In this document: piece by piece, positions 53,462 through 64,000 of the stretch
Numbering within the stretch: position 1 is the first letter of the stretch
Layout of the letters: every line of letters begins with the position of its first letter
NCBI GenBank assembly: GCA_030280995.1
Contig: JASXTE010000001.1
Location: forward strand, 10,511,001 to 10,575,000
Origin: Hemileia vastatrix
Lineage: Eukaryota; Basidiomycota; Pucciniomycetes; Pucciniales; Zaghouaniaceae
Direction of reading: 5' to 3'
Length of the DNA: 64,000 bases
Notes under the pieces: generated by a model
What the model saw: the letters and a program-made list of their open reading frames with translations, nothing else
What the model was told of the DNA's origin: nothing
Databases searched by the model: none
Made by a program: the position numbers and the translations under genes

Positions 53462-54679
53462 TTTCAACATTTTTAAGTATAAAAACTTACTTTTGTTTTC
53501 TCCTCAACTCTCTTTTTTACAACTACAATATGTCAAAAACTTGAACTGCCACATTAAATAAACTTTTTGTGAGTGATTTTCTAATTCTAATGGAAAATAC
53601 TTATCATATCACATATCTATATAAAGATTGAGTAACATGTATGAGTGTTATTCACACATAAATATATAAGGGGAGAAGCTTCATGGAAGACCCTTCATTT
53701 TTTGTAGCCATTTTCAATTAATAAGTGAAAAAACTTATTTATTGTCCTTTTATATAGATTCTACATCAATATTACATTTTTTAAGAATAGTGAGTCTCAA
53801 ACCTTACCATATACACCACATAAACACTCCACAAAAAGGTAACTAACCCACTGTCAAAAAATGAAATACTGCTTCCCTGGCCAGGTGTATTTTTACAATG
53901 TATTTATTCCCAAACACATCTTCTTTTGGGTAAAACAAGTCATCAAAAAACTTCCCTTCTTCATCATGATTTGTCAGCACTAGCTACAAAATCACCAAAA
54001 ACTAGATTTATTTTTACATAATCCTTAAGGGCCTATTCATACAAATAAGGTAAGTGACATGCCAGCACTTAATTGATACCTTAATCATACATGTACCCTT
54101 AATCTTAATAGCTGCTCAATAACCTAACATGCCACTTTAAGTCTGCCATATACTTGTGATCACTTCTACAGCACTAGCTCTTGATCTAATGTTTAATTCT
54201 GATACTGATTCCAATGCTGAACTACCCCCACCAATAGAATCTAGGAGTACTTTGTCATTTCTAACAAGTGCTATGAAGGCTAAAGCACTACCAATCACCC
54301 TTTTTTATTTTAAAGGCCTAGCTTAGCTTATTTACAGCTTTGTGTAATTAAAATACCCAGTTTTCCAGTTTTATTTATTTTGGTTCAGTTCCCAGAATTG
54401 AAACGGCATAAAATTTGGAATTTCATAACATTTCTAAGATTCAGTCTCACTAAGATATCTTGAATTCTCTACATCTCTCACTACCATCAATTACTTTTGG
54501 CTCTGAAACTACTCACATCACAGCTCTCAAGGTAAGTCACTTTCTCATTTTTTGTAATTTAATTTCTAATTTAAATGTATTTTTTTCTCTTTTTTTTGCT
54601 CTTTCTTTTATTGTCTTTTTTGTTTTAATAATTGATTGATTTTTTTGTTTTCTTTTTTTCCCTTTTTTCTTGGTTCTCC
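53462..54679. other. Interval without a supported gene
   Basis: No open frame of note. A TATA/leader-like region with aggtaagtcac near 54530 precedes the repeat block and could be its 5' part. Confidence 0.45.
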
Positions 54680-56060
54680 ATCTTTTTTATTCTTAACTAC
54701 TGACTTTTTGGTGTTTTTTGGTCATTTTTAGGTTTTTTCTCTTTTTTGGCCTTTTTATATAGCTAAATTGCTTCAGAATAATTCAGAGACCATTCAGAAA
54801 TTTTTTATGAGCATTTTCCACTTGCCTTTAGGTTTTTTGGGTGATTTTTGGTCTTTTTTTTGGGTAAAACAATTCGGAAATGTTTTCCAGCCATTTCTCA
54901 GTTATTTTTAAGCTGTTTTGGATCCCTTTTTCACTAAACACACTTGGAATTATGTGGAAACAATTAGGAACTTTTTTTAAAAAGGATTTTATATTTTATT
55001 TTCAGGTGTTTTTTGGGCACTTTTTTTTGGAGCTTTTTGACACTTTTCTAGGAGGTTTTAAGGAATATTTAAGAAGATTTTTAAGAAATTTTAGAATGCT
55101 TTTTTGTGAACATTTGGGGCTCTTTTTTGTTACTTTTTGGAATATTTCTTGGAAATTTTGGGGACTTTTTTGGAGACTTTTGGATGATTTTTTTGAACTT
55201 TTTTGAACTTTTCTGGAAGCTTTTTTAATTTTTTTGGTGACTTCTTGAACCATTTCAAGCATTTTTTATTCAATTTTATTTAGATTGATTTTCCTTTCAT
55301 TTTTTTTAGATAAAAACAAATTAGAATCTAGAGTTTCTCAACCAGATTCATAAAGTAAGAAACAAAGTTAATGTAAAAAATAAAAATATAGGTAGACCAA
55401 AAAGTAAGGGGCCTGATATAGGTTTTCAAGTTTCATTTTTATTTCATGAGTTAAGATTTAACAGTTCATATATGATACTCTACTTACTTAAATTAATGAG
55501 CCATAAGACCTTTCTGTTGTATAATCAAATTATGGGGACATACTTTCTCTTCATGAGGCTCATGTATAAAATGTGTTTGATTTAATTGACTTTGGTCACA
55601 GATGATTTCCACTCACATTTTTCTTGAATTTTCATTAATTTAGGTGTGTTAATTATCTTATATGACTTTTTTACATGTTAATTTATTGAATGAACTTAAA
55701 TTTTGGCAATCAAGGCCCCTTCTTCAATGAAAAACTGGGGAGGGTATTGCCATTTTTTTCAAATTATATTTTTGACTTTGAAAAAATTTGGTGATCTCCA
55801 CCCCCTGCTATAGGAAATAGCATGGGAGAGTATTGCCAAAAACTTTTCTTTGACATTAATTAATTTTGACTTAGAAAACGTTTGGTGATCTCCACCAAGA
55901 AAAGAATTGGAAAATGAGGATAGTATTTGAAATCAAATGTAAGAAAGTGATAAATTAAAGATAAAAGACAAATTAATAAACACATTTGAAAAAATATTGA
56001 AAGAATTATGGAGGGAGTAGAATCTAGATTATTAGATATCAGTAGTTTAGTTAGACAAAA
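54680..56060. repeat. Dispersed repeat block A2, paralogous to 50221-51440
   Basis: The T-rich minisatellite (54700-55240), gagtttctcaaccagattca (55330) and two ccccttcttcaatgaaaaactggggagggtattgcc-type motifs (about 55716 and 55800) are shared with block A1. The Lys-rich minus-strand frame at 55002-55262 is the complement of the minisatellite. Confidence 0.7.
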
Positions 56061-56079
56061 AATGATAAACAGTTAAAAT

Positions 56080-56325
56080 TTAAAATTTTCTATTTTCCTC
56101 TCTTTGAATTCTAGCCTTATCCCTCTTGAAATCTAAAAAATATATTTTAATTTCTAAAAATTCTTCATCCTTTGATTTTGAATGAAGCCACAAAGTAGCA
56201 GAGGCCCTTTTCTTAACTCTTTCTATAAAAGGAGTTGATTCTTTATCATCTAACCTCTTATCATCAGTTACTTCCTTGAAAATTTCTTGATTTGATGAGT
56301 CTTGGTTCTGGTTAATACATTTCAA
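56080..56325 (-). CDS. Small charged ORF, 81 aa, unknown
   Basis: It starts MKCINQNQDSSNQEIFKEVT and is rich in Lys/Glu/Arg, ending DKARIQREENRKF, probably helical. A broken homologue lies at 51440-51665, also on the minus strand of a paralogous block. It may be the last exon of a repeat-borne gene. No function is assigned. Confidence 0.35.
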   Translation of the reverse strand: MKCINQNQDSSNQEIFKEVTDDKRLDDKESTPFIERVKKRASATLWLHSKSKDEEFLEIKIYFLDFKRDKARIQREENRKF

Positions 56326-56479
56326 TTAAATAAGAATTTCAGAAGAAAGAATAATAAAATAAGTAGTTAAAGCTTACTAAAATGGGTTCATAAAGCTTAA
56401 TGTAAGAATACACAGTTTTTTATTCAAATCCAGGAGAGTCAAGAAAAAGATCTAAAGTAAATTTTTGATCATTTGTATG

Positions 56480-57786
56480 AGATTAAGCAAGTTTTGGACC
56501 TTGATTATATTTATGATTCCATAGATAAAAATAAGAATTTTAAAGGATAAAAATTTGATGAAGAAAATTTGATAAAAAAAAGAATAAAGAGTAATAGACT
56601 TACTGTGGTGCAAAGCAGAAGGATTTTCTTTTTAAGCCAAATGGGAGAGAAGAGATGTGAGGTGGAGTATATGGGTTAGGATGGAAGGAAGGAAATACAT
56701 AGTTGATTGGGAGGATGTGGGTATTGGTGGGCTGAATTTTGGTTGAGAAAATATTACAAAAGTAGGTTGTATTTGTCCCCATATTTGAGACCCCAAGTAC
56801 CAAATCAGCCATGTTTCCTGGCATTTTTGTAGGGCATTTTTTAAATAAAACACTCTAGGCATGCTTAGTAAGGTGTGTGACTCCCTAATAAATGAGGTAT
56901 ATGGTTTATTATGCATGAGAATCTAACTTTAATGCCCCTTCTTATCCCCAATTTTCACAAGTAAAATTATCTAAAATACTTGTATTAATTTTTTGTTTAT
57001 TCACTCAAATTCAATATTAAATTAATGGAAGATAGAAAGAAAATTTTTCTCATTATAGTCCACATATTATTTTTGAAGATAAATGGTGTCAGGCTGAGAT
57101 CAAGTAAAGAGACGTACACTAGCTTTAATGGTCATTTTCCTAAAATATTTTAATGGTCCTATATGATAACTGTTGTACGAATCCAATAAGTATTAAAATA
57201 TAACTCAATATAAGGGTTTCAGTAATTTAAATCTCACTAATTATATATGACTTAAAATATTATAGTTTGTAGAAAAAGAGACTTAATAATTAGAATACTA
57301 TTCAAAGACTTTATAAGTACTAATGATATGTATTCTAAATTTTATTGGTTATATTTTTGATTGTAATAATAAAGAATGTAGAAAACAAGACCAAAAACCC
57401 CCTCCTTTTATACTTAATTATTTCCCCAATGGGCTCCTTGATTTAACAGCTTTATACATGGTTAATGACGCAAAATTCCAACTAATAGAAATTTCCAAAA
57501 ATATAAAGAGCAACCAGTAACATAATTAGAATGATATCACCCACCAAAAATCCTGTAGTAATAGGGATAATCCATCAAAAATAAAGAATAAGAAAAAAAG
57601 AGAGTATATGTGTGTAATATATTAAAATAAAAGACTAAAAAGGGAAAATTAAGACTAATTATTACTCAATATTAAGGGGCATTAACAGTAGAAATGATGG
57701 AGCTAATCATGAAATTAAACTATGTGAAATCCCCATTCAAAAATAACCAAAATTGACTGAGAAGCCACTTGAAACCCAAAAAAGGG
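56480..57786 (+). repeat. Dispersed repeat block, paralogous to 297-1800 and 51840-52680
   Basis: The first part (56480-56890) is a further copy of the tandem segment at 51840-52680. The second (56750-57786) follows 297-1800 landmark by landmark. It ends at aaacccaaaaaaggg, a purine tract of the kind that primes plus-strand synthesis, just before the LTR-like block. Confidence 0.65.
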
Positions 57787-58595
57787 TGTGAGATATGGGG
57801 TAACTACATGCAGTCCTTGGAAGGCACTTGGATGGGTAAATTCTTGACTAATTTAGGTAAATTTAAGCGTGGTAGTGAATTAAAGCACCAAGCTTGAGGT
57901 TATTAATGAAATTAGTGCATATAATAAGGGTCAATGCACCTATAATTAAATTAGGACATTAAATAAGTGCCTGTTGCCTATTTTAGCGTGTTTCCCCACA
58001 GTGGGAGTAGAATTTGGGGTAATTATAGTGTGAAAAAGCTAAATTTACTAAAAATTAAGCTATTCAAACAGGAAAAATGCAGGAAGTATGTGGCCAGTAC
58101 ACAGAAACCATTTCTGGCATAAAAAACACCAAAATTGAAAAGTGTTAATTTTATGAATTTGAGTAGCCAAATCAATAGTTCTAATTTAGAAAAATTTATC
58201 TGTCAAAGCTCAATTTTAATATTATTAAATTTATAGTGCATATACTCAACTTTTAATTCATTTAAAGTGCATTTATTGATTTTTACATAAAACAATGAAA
58301 ACAACAGCTTCAAGTCTACTTAAAAATTATGTAGCCTTATATTTAAGGTTCTTAAGATTACCCTAACATATTTCAGCTTAAAATTAAGTACATAAGACTT
58401 ATAAAAAGTGGATTTATGCGTGTATATAAGGTGTTATAATGTCATATATTGTACTTTATCATAATTTTTACTTATGCATACAACTTGTGTACTTTGATTT
58501 ATTGTTCCCATGTAGAGTCCATATCTTTAAAATAACTTATAAGTACTTTTTACTCAGTCGTGTGGATATCCAGGTCAACACTTTCCAACCCAAAA
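57787..58595 (+). repeat. LTR-like block, about 0.8 kb
   Basis: It starts TGTGAGATATGGGG after a purine tract. It contains a TATA-like cttataaaaagtgg (58398) and a following transcribed-like region ending about ttactcagtcgtgtggatatcc. A partial second copy is at 15500-15680 plus 27258-27350. No polyprotein of matching orientation is adjacent, so it may be the end of a non-autonomous retroelement. Confidence 0.55.
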
Positions 58596-58744
58596 AAAAC
58601 AATAAAAAAATGATAAGTTATACACTTTTTTTATTTTATTTTTATTTTTCCGGTATTCAGAAAATTCTGTATCATTAACTATTATTTATTTAAAGAAATA
58701 AAACTTAATAAAATATTATGAGTACTAGTTTTTAACCCCTCATC

Positions 58745-59284
58745 TGGTTGAACAGAAATTTATTTCTGTTTAAATTTTTTAAGAAGGGAGGATAGATTTG
58801 AATTTTCTTTTTCAGGTATTCATTTATCAAATTCATTTGATTTCTTCTTAAATCTTAATAAATACTCAGTTCCTTTCTCTTTAGTAAGGATTCTTTTCTT
58901 GAGTATTTTTTCAATCTATTCTTTTTCCACAATTTCTTCAGGTTGCTTTTTAGGCCTTCTTCTTATTTTTGGAAGTAAGTCAGGATCATTTTCATGGTAA
59001 GGTTTTAATAATGAGATAGGGAAAACTGGATGTTTCCTATCATATGGGGAATATAATATGACTTCCACAGAATTATTAAAAACCATTTTTTTGACTAAAA
59101 AAGGCCCTACAGAGGGATATTTTAATATAACATTACCCTGTAAGTTAAAATGTAGTGTTGAAATTAGGACTTCATCTCCTTTTTTGAATTCAAATTCTTT
59201 ATGAGATTTATCCAACTTTTTCTTTTCATATTCAAAAACTCTTTGGATGGATTCTTCTGCATGCTTTCTACAAATTTGTTGCAT
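58745..59284 (-). pseudogene. Chromovirus integrase C-terminus and chromodomain, broken
   Basis: The open part 58916-59284 has KLDKSHKEFEFKKGDEVLIS, LKYPSVGPFLVKKMVFNN, HPVFPISLLKPYHEND and a basic tail. After a stop the chromodomain continues as IEKILKKRILTKEKGTEYLL, RFKKKSNEFDK and then a stop where the conserved Trp is expected, then IPEKEN. Chromodomains direct integration to heterochromatin; this one is dead. Confidence 0.85.
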
Positions 59285-59299
59285 ATGAATAAAGGATTT

Positions 59300-60115
59300 A
59301 GTACCAGGGTGTATATCTAACCTTGGTAATTTATTTAAATGATTTACTGGGGTATTTGGTACATATCCCAGCCAGAGTTCAAATGGTTTTTTCTTTTTTA
59401 CAGAATGAGTTGTGCTGTTATAAGAAAATTCAAGGCCAGGAATTAATATTACCCAGTAATGTGTGAATTTCTCATTGTCTTCTTATTCTAATCCAAAGGA
59501 AAAATATTTTGTGATCATATCTTCCACAGTCTGAATCATTCTCTCAGCCAGCCCATCAGTTTGTGGATGGTGTGCTGTAGACAATTTCAATTGAAAACCT
59601 GATACTTCTATCAAAGATATCCATAACTCTGAAGTAAATTTAGGGTCTATCTCAGAGATTATGGCTTTGGGGAGCCCAGCAGTATTCATCATTTGAGTCC
59701 ACCATAGTGATTCCAAGTCTTTTGCAGATACCTCTTTATGGGTAGGGATAAATTTACACATTTTTGTTAGTCTATCCACAATAACCAAGAAACAATTGAA
59801 AATTTCTTTTCCTGCTAATGGCAAGGAAGTGACAAAATCCATGTTCATAATTTCCTATGGAGCTTTTGGCTGCTCTATTTGTTGCAACAAAACAGCTCTC
59901 TTTCCAGTCAATCTTTTAGATTTATGACAAGAGTCACATGTGTCTATGTATTTTTGTACATCTTCTTACATTTTTATCTACCAGGCTGTATTTTTAACTC
60001 TAGTTAATGTTTTGTTAAAATCAAAATGACCAGCTAATATGACATCATGAAAAGTGCTTAACATTAACTCTTTCATAGAAGGTTATATAACTATTACATT
60101 ACTTAGCTTTTTCCT
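59300..60115 (-). pseudogene. Chromovirus integrase zinc-binding and core domains, broken
   Basis: CDSCHKSKRLTGKRAVLLQQ (about 59950-59880) is the C-C part of the HHCC domain. The core (59483-59848) reads MNMDFVTSLP, VIVDRLTKMCKFIP, IISEIDPKFTSELW and HHPQTDGLAERMIQTVEDM. The usual Asp of SDRDPKF reads Glu (SEIDPKF). A GTKSF-type link to the C-terminus is frame-broken. Confidence 0.88.
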
Positions 60116-60445
60116 GTAATATATGTAGCCATCTTTAATTGACAGTTTACCTTTTTCTAACACATTTTTATACTTTGGAGGTAAGGTTTTAATTAATGCA
60201 CTCATAGAGGCATTAGTTGGATCATTTAAAATGGTAGATAATTCAAACAAATCTTTATCATATGAATAATTTTCTAACATAGTTTGCATAAATTCTTCCT
60301 CTAAATCCCCTATATAAATCCTAAAGATATGTATTACCTCATATTCAGGTAAATAAGCTGGTTTTTCAGTATCAATTGGGAAAGGGCTTCTGGATAATAA
60401 ATCCACATTAGAATGCAATGTTTCTGCTCTACGAGTGATTTTCAT
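60083..60445 (-). pseudogene. Chromovirus RNase H-integrase linker
   Basis: The pieces are NVDLLSRSPFP, then an acidic segment, and ISIKDGYIYYRKKLSNVIVI-like text. This is the RNase H end (NADALSR motif) followed by the integrase N-terminal extension. Confidence 0.8.
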
Positions 60446-60491
60446 TCTTCCTCTGTACTCTTCTACAGCTAGTTGTCATCTAAACATGTGC

Positions 60492-61782
60492 CTATTTGGT
60501 GTTTTCATGTTTAGTAATGATTTTACTGCACTGAAATCTGCCTATTAATTCAAACATCTGGTCTTCCAGACAGTAATGAAGTTTCTCCAGGGCCCACACA
60601 ATGGCTAAACATTCCAGTAGAGTGGAACCATACCTTAATTTTGTCTTTATTAAGGTTCTGGATATATAACAGATGACTACTTCAGATAATTTACCATTTA
60701 TTATCTGTTTTTGTTTTAAAGCAGCACCTAACCCTGTGAAGCTTGCATCAGTATACAAGATAAAAGGGAGGTTAAATTCTGGCAGTCCCAATATTGGAGC
60801 TGATATTAAACATTCCTTCAATTTATCAAAGGCGTGTTGTCTTTCATTATTCCAAATGAAAGCCTCATTTTTCCTGATTAATGTTGTTAAAGGGGCTGCA
60901 ATGGATTGGTAGTTTTTTATATACTTCCTGTAATATCCACACATACCTGAAAAAGCTTTGAACATCTTTCACATTCTTAGGTATACTAATGTTTTTTATT
61001 GCTACCACTTTATTCTGGTCAACACAAATTTGAAATCTAGATAAAACATGTCCAAGTACTTTCAAGGATTTAAACCCAAACTTACATTTCTTTAATGTAA
61101 TTGTAATATTGATTTCATCCATTTTTTGAAATAATCTTTTCACATGATTTAAATGTTTATCATATATTTTTGAAAACACTATGATGTCATCAATATAAAC
61201 TAAAAGCCATCCTTCAACCATTTCCTGATGAAAAACACTATCCATCAAATTTTGGAAGACTGAAGGCACATTCTTTGGGCTAAAAGGCATTATAAAATAT
61301 TTATATATCCCCATGTATGTGGTTATGAGTAAGAAATTCTGAGAATTCTTTTCTACAGAGATCTGGTGGTAATCTTTGTTTCCATCCAGACAGGAAATAT
61401 ATTTTGCACCTTGTAAGGTGGCATAGATAGAAGCTATCCTTGGTAGAGGGTAAATATAATCTACAGTGAATGTATTCAGAGCTCTTTAATCACAACATAA
61501 TCTTGCCTTATCTTTTTCATAAGAGATTAAAACTGGTGAAATAACACAATACTTAGTTGTTGTAATCACTTTTTCAGCAATACCCATCTCTATTAACATT
61601 TTAATGTTGTCTTCAATGTCTTTCCTTTTTGCAGGAGAAGCTGGGTAAGGCTTCTTTTTCAAGCTTCCAGGAATATTATCCAAATAATAACTTAAAGATA
61701 TTTTCAACTCATGATCTTTGACCAATCCTAGTTCATTTGAACCATGAGAAAATGCCATAGGATAATATTTTATCAGTATCAA
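60492..61782 (-). pseudogene. Chromovirus reverse transcriptase and RNase H, broken
   Basis: The RT N-terminus (61486-61782) has a DLKISLSYYLDN-type start and YCVISPVLISYEKDKARLCCD. The catalytic part (60865-61314) has YKYFIMPFSPKNVPSVFQNL and LLVYIDDIIVFSKIYDKHL (YIDD box), then LKKCKFGFKSLKVLGHVLS. RNase H (60492-60965) has AFIWNNERQHAFDKLKECL, LPFILYTDASFTGLGAAL and KLRYGSTLLECLAIVWALEK. Frames change around 61480, 60930 and 60540. Confidence 0.9.
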
Positions 61783-61836
61783 AATATTGTTTTCTTCAAT
61801 TTTTGAGAGTTGAGTACTGAAAGAGGCTTTTTGGAT

Positions 61837-62402
61837 TTAATTTTCCAATTCTACCACTTTAGAGGTTGTTCTTCCACTTTGCAGTTGTTCTTCTTTAGGA
61901 GCAATGGAATAAACTGATTTTTCAGAGAAAATCTTGAATTTTCTTTTCCCATTTATTCCTATGGTGAAGCAACTATTTGCAGGATCTAGTTTGATACCAA
62001 ATTTGGTCAATAAGTCATTTCCAATAATAAAACAATCACTACAATTATTGTTATACATCACTACAAATTCACACACTGCTCTTACATATCCATTATTATA
62101 TTTAAATAATACAGCAGTTTTGTATTTGCCAATTGGATGTAACACTGAACCAAAACCCCTCCAGTTCTTTGTCTGTACAGGTTCTAGTTTTCCTTTTACT
62201 TAATATCTATTTTCATTAATGTGTTAATATAAACTACACTACCTGCAACCCCAGTGTCAAGAATGGCATTCATTTCTTTTCCACATATAATAACAGGTGA
62301 TCTAATAGGTGTTATTTTGTAAGTATCATGAGATACATTATTGATAATTTCAGCTTCTTCAATGGAAGTTAAATATGTATCTGTAAGAAGGAATTGCATC
62401 AT
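61837..62402 (-). pseudogene. Chromovirus aspartic protease region, broken
   Basis: The protease active-site-like MNAILDTGVAGSVVYIN (LDTG) lies at about 62250-62300. CFIIGNDLLTKFGIKLDPAN follows in a second open stretch (61837-62145), matching the 'IIGxDFL' segment of retroviral-type proteases. Confidence 0.8.
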
Positions 62403-62658
62403 TCAGGAACATAATATCCTGTTCTAATACATATATCGCATTTTCATCATCACTGTAAGAAATGTTACTTTTGCAATCCTCACTAGATTCCTCCTTTTCA
62501 TCTTCATGATTACTTTTTTCAGAATCTTGTGAGTTTTCAATAACATTTATTCTTTTCTTACAAGTATGACCTTTATCCCAAGGCTCATTACATTTGTAGC
62601 AAGTGTTGCTTTCTTGTCTTTTAGGGAAAAGGGAGGCTGATGATTTTTTCTTCTCCAC
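62359..62658 (-). pseudogene. Gag zinc knuckle region
   Basis: NTCYKCNEPWDKGHTCKK gives a CxxC...H....C knuckle (CYKCNEPWDKGHTC). An acidic, Ser-rich stretch follows. It is the C-terminal nucleocapsid-like part of gag. Confidence 0.85.
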
Positions 62659-63162
62659 TTGTAACTTATTTGTAGTAGGTTTTACTACCTCAACATTTTA
62701 TTTGTAACTTTTATACCTGGTTTCATATTTGTGTTTCAATAATATTTCATTGCATATATTAATATACCCAGAAGTATCTCAGATGGCTTCAGTTCTAGCT
62801 ACAATAATGTCTCTTACTGATATGAGCAATTTATATATTATTTTTTCTTTCCACTCATCATAATCCATTTTTGGATCCATGGCTTTCATAATTTTTATTA
62901 AATTCATTAAAAATACCATGGGTTTATCTCCAGCATTTGGATTATATCTGGCTTTCTCATACCTTCTTTGTTGAGTGATTCTAAATTTTGGGCCACCAAA
63001 TTACCTTTTAATTTGTGCCTTCAATTCATTCAAGGAGTAGTTAATTCCCTCACTCAATACAGATTCAAACCATAATAAGGCCACATATGTAAATAAAGAT
63101 ATCAATTTTGATGTAATTTCTTCACCAGGTATTCTTTATGAGAATTTTAAGTTATTAATTCT

Positions 63163-63972
63163 CTAAATGAATTGTTGCCAATCAGACTTTGAGTCACCAT
63201 CAAAAGAAGGGTACTGATCTAACTTAGGCAAGTTTTTTTGGTTAGTTTTTGCTTCCCTAACCTGTTGAGTATTAAGTAATTCACTTACTTTAGAAAGATG
63301 ATCATTTATTTCATCCTTTACTGATTTTATATTCTCAGAGCCCATGACACTATTTTCATGTTCAATAATTGGTTTATCATCTGAGTGTTTCATGAAAACT
63401 GGTAATCTCTCCACATAGGAGGTATTATCTTTTACTTTATCAGTATTTTTCAAAATTTTAGCTATTTCAATTTCTACTCTTTGTAACCTATCATTTTTTA
63501 AAGGTACATGTGTTAAGGTATCATTCACATTTGAAAATAAAAATTTTACACATCCCTCTATGGTAGCCATAATATTCTGAGAATGTTCTAATTTATCTTG
63601 TAAATTCTTAATATCAGAGTTTAATCTTTTATTTTCATTGGTTAATTCACTATTTGAATTTTCAATGATTTTTAACCTATTGGATGTGGTACTCAATGAT
63701 TGTGTGAGTTTAAACAATATACTTTCTGTATTATTGTTTGAATCTCTAGAGAATTCTTTTAATTTTTCAATTCTTAATAACAATTTGCTAATGATTTTTG
63801 ATTCCATTGGATTTTCTTTTAAAAAATATTCAATTTTTCCCATGTCCAATTTAGAAGACTCATCATCTGGCTCAAAATTTACTTCATTTTGTTCCATTTT
63901 AATGTGACTAGTATTATCCTGGTAATCAATAAAACTATGTACATTTTTATCATGCAAAGACAAGTTTAACAT
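63163..63972 (-). pseudogene. Chromovirus gag N-terminal part (coiled-coil), start near window edge
   Basis: A 269-codon frame is rich in Lys/Glu/Asn with long helical heptad-like segments (KENPMESKIISKLLLRIEKL, LNSDIKNLQDKLEHSQNIM). It ends with LPKLDQYPSFDGDSKSDWQQ, the conserved gag motif (P.F.G....W). The rest of gag to 62660 is broken by stops. The true start may lie beyond the window. Confidence 0.8.
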
Positions 63973-64000
63973 GTTATTTTCAAATGAATAATTTTTTAAA

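Larger units (their letters stand above)
58745..64000 (-). mobile_element. Ty3/gypsy chromovirus remnant, minus strand, runs off the window
   Basis: From high to low coordinate it has gag, zinc knuckle, protease, RT, RNase H, integrase and chromodomain. Coding continuity is broken by frameshifts and stops in every domain. The 5' LTR lies outside the window. The order and the terminal chromodomain place it in the chromovirus group. Confidence 0.92.

Noticed and set aside
55002..55262. Lys-rich 86-codon minus-strand ORF
   Set aside because: It is the complement of a degenerate T-rich minisatellite; the paralogous block at 50.2-50.6 kb does not keep the frame.

Overview
The window looks like a repeat-swamped, AT-rich basidiomycete nuclear contig, most likely from a rust fungus (Pucciniales). 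The reasons are three: short spliceosomal introns (about 60-100 nt), a fungal GH20 hexosaminidase and a CMC4-type mitochondrial gene embedded in transposons, and Tet-like 2OG-Fe(II) dioxygenase genes of the type I know as expanded in rusts. No database search was possible, so the taxon is inference.

Host-like genes are confined to about 27.5-35.1 kb. They are (i) a 427-aa single-exon protein with an N-terminal signal peptide (27561-28844, minus), a candidate secreted effector; (ii) a two-exon twin-Cx9C protein, CMC4-like (31706-32236, plus); and (iii) a nine-exon, apparently intact GH20 beta-N-acetylhexosaminidase (32502-35011, minus) with a 12-nt microexon and one GC-AG intron. This island also carries many small elements: a tRNA-derived SINE with a perfect target duplication, a CACTA-like MITE nested in another MITE, and several fold-back elements close to the gene starts.

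The region 6.5-27.3 kb is dominated by one PIF/Harbinger-like family with termini AGGGGGTATCAA and 3-bp ATT/AAT target duplications. Its fullest copies hold a Myb/SANT-like gene (plus), a Tet-like 2OG-Fe(II) dioxygenase gene (minus), a large C-rich/G-rich fold-back and a DDE transposase gene (minus). Copy 1 (7813-14500) is decayed and truncated. Copies 2 (15681-27257), 2b (20463-27134) and 3 (20789-27007) form a three-level nest in which each insertion entered the same subterminal ATT site of its host element. Copy 3 keeps an intact spliced Myb-like gene and an intact transposase, but its Tet-like gene has been replaced by another repeat. Five 200-bp-class MITEs with the same termini are scattered over the window.

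The rest is retroelement debris: Ty1/copia remnants at 2.3-4.9 kb (minus) and 49.0-50.2 kb (plus), a broken Ty3/gypsy element at 40.1-44 kb (plus), and a broken chromodomain Ty3/gypsy element at 58.7-64 kb (minus, running off the window). Paralogous non-coding blocks (0.3-1.8 kb; 50.2-52.7 kb; 54.6-57.8 kb), an LTR-like block at 57.8-58.6 kb and two decayed minus-strand genes of unknown role at 44.9-47.8 kb make up the remainder. Long stretches (4.9-6.3, 35.6-37.0, 37.4-38.4, 47.8-48.9 and 53.5-54.6 kb) hold no gene that I can support.
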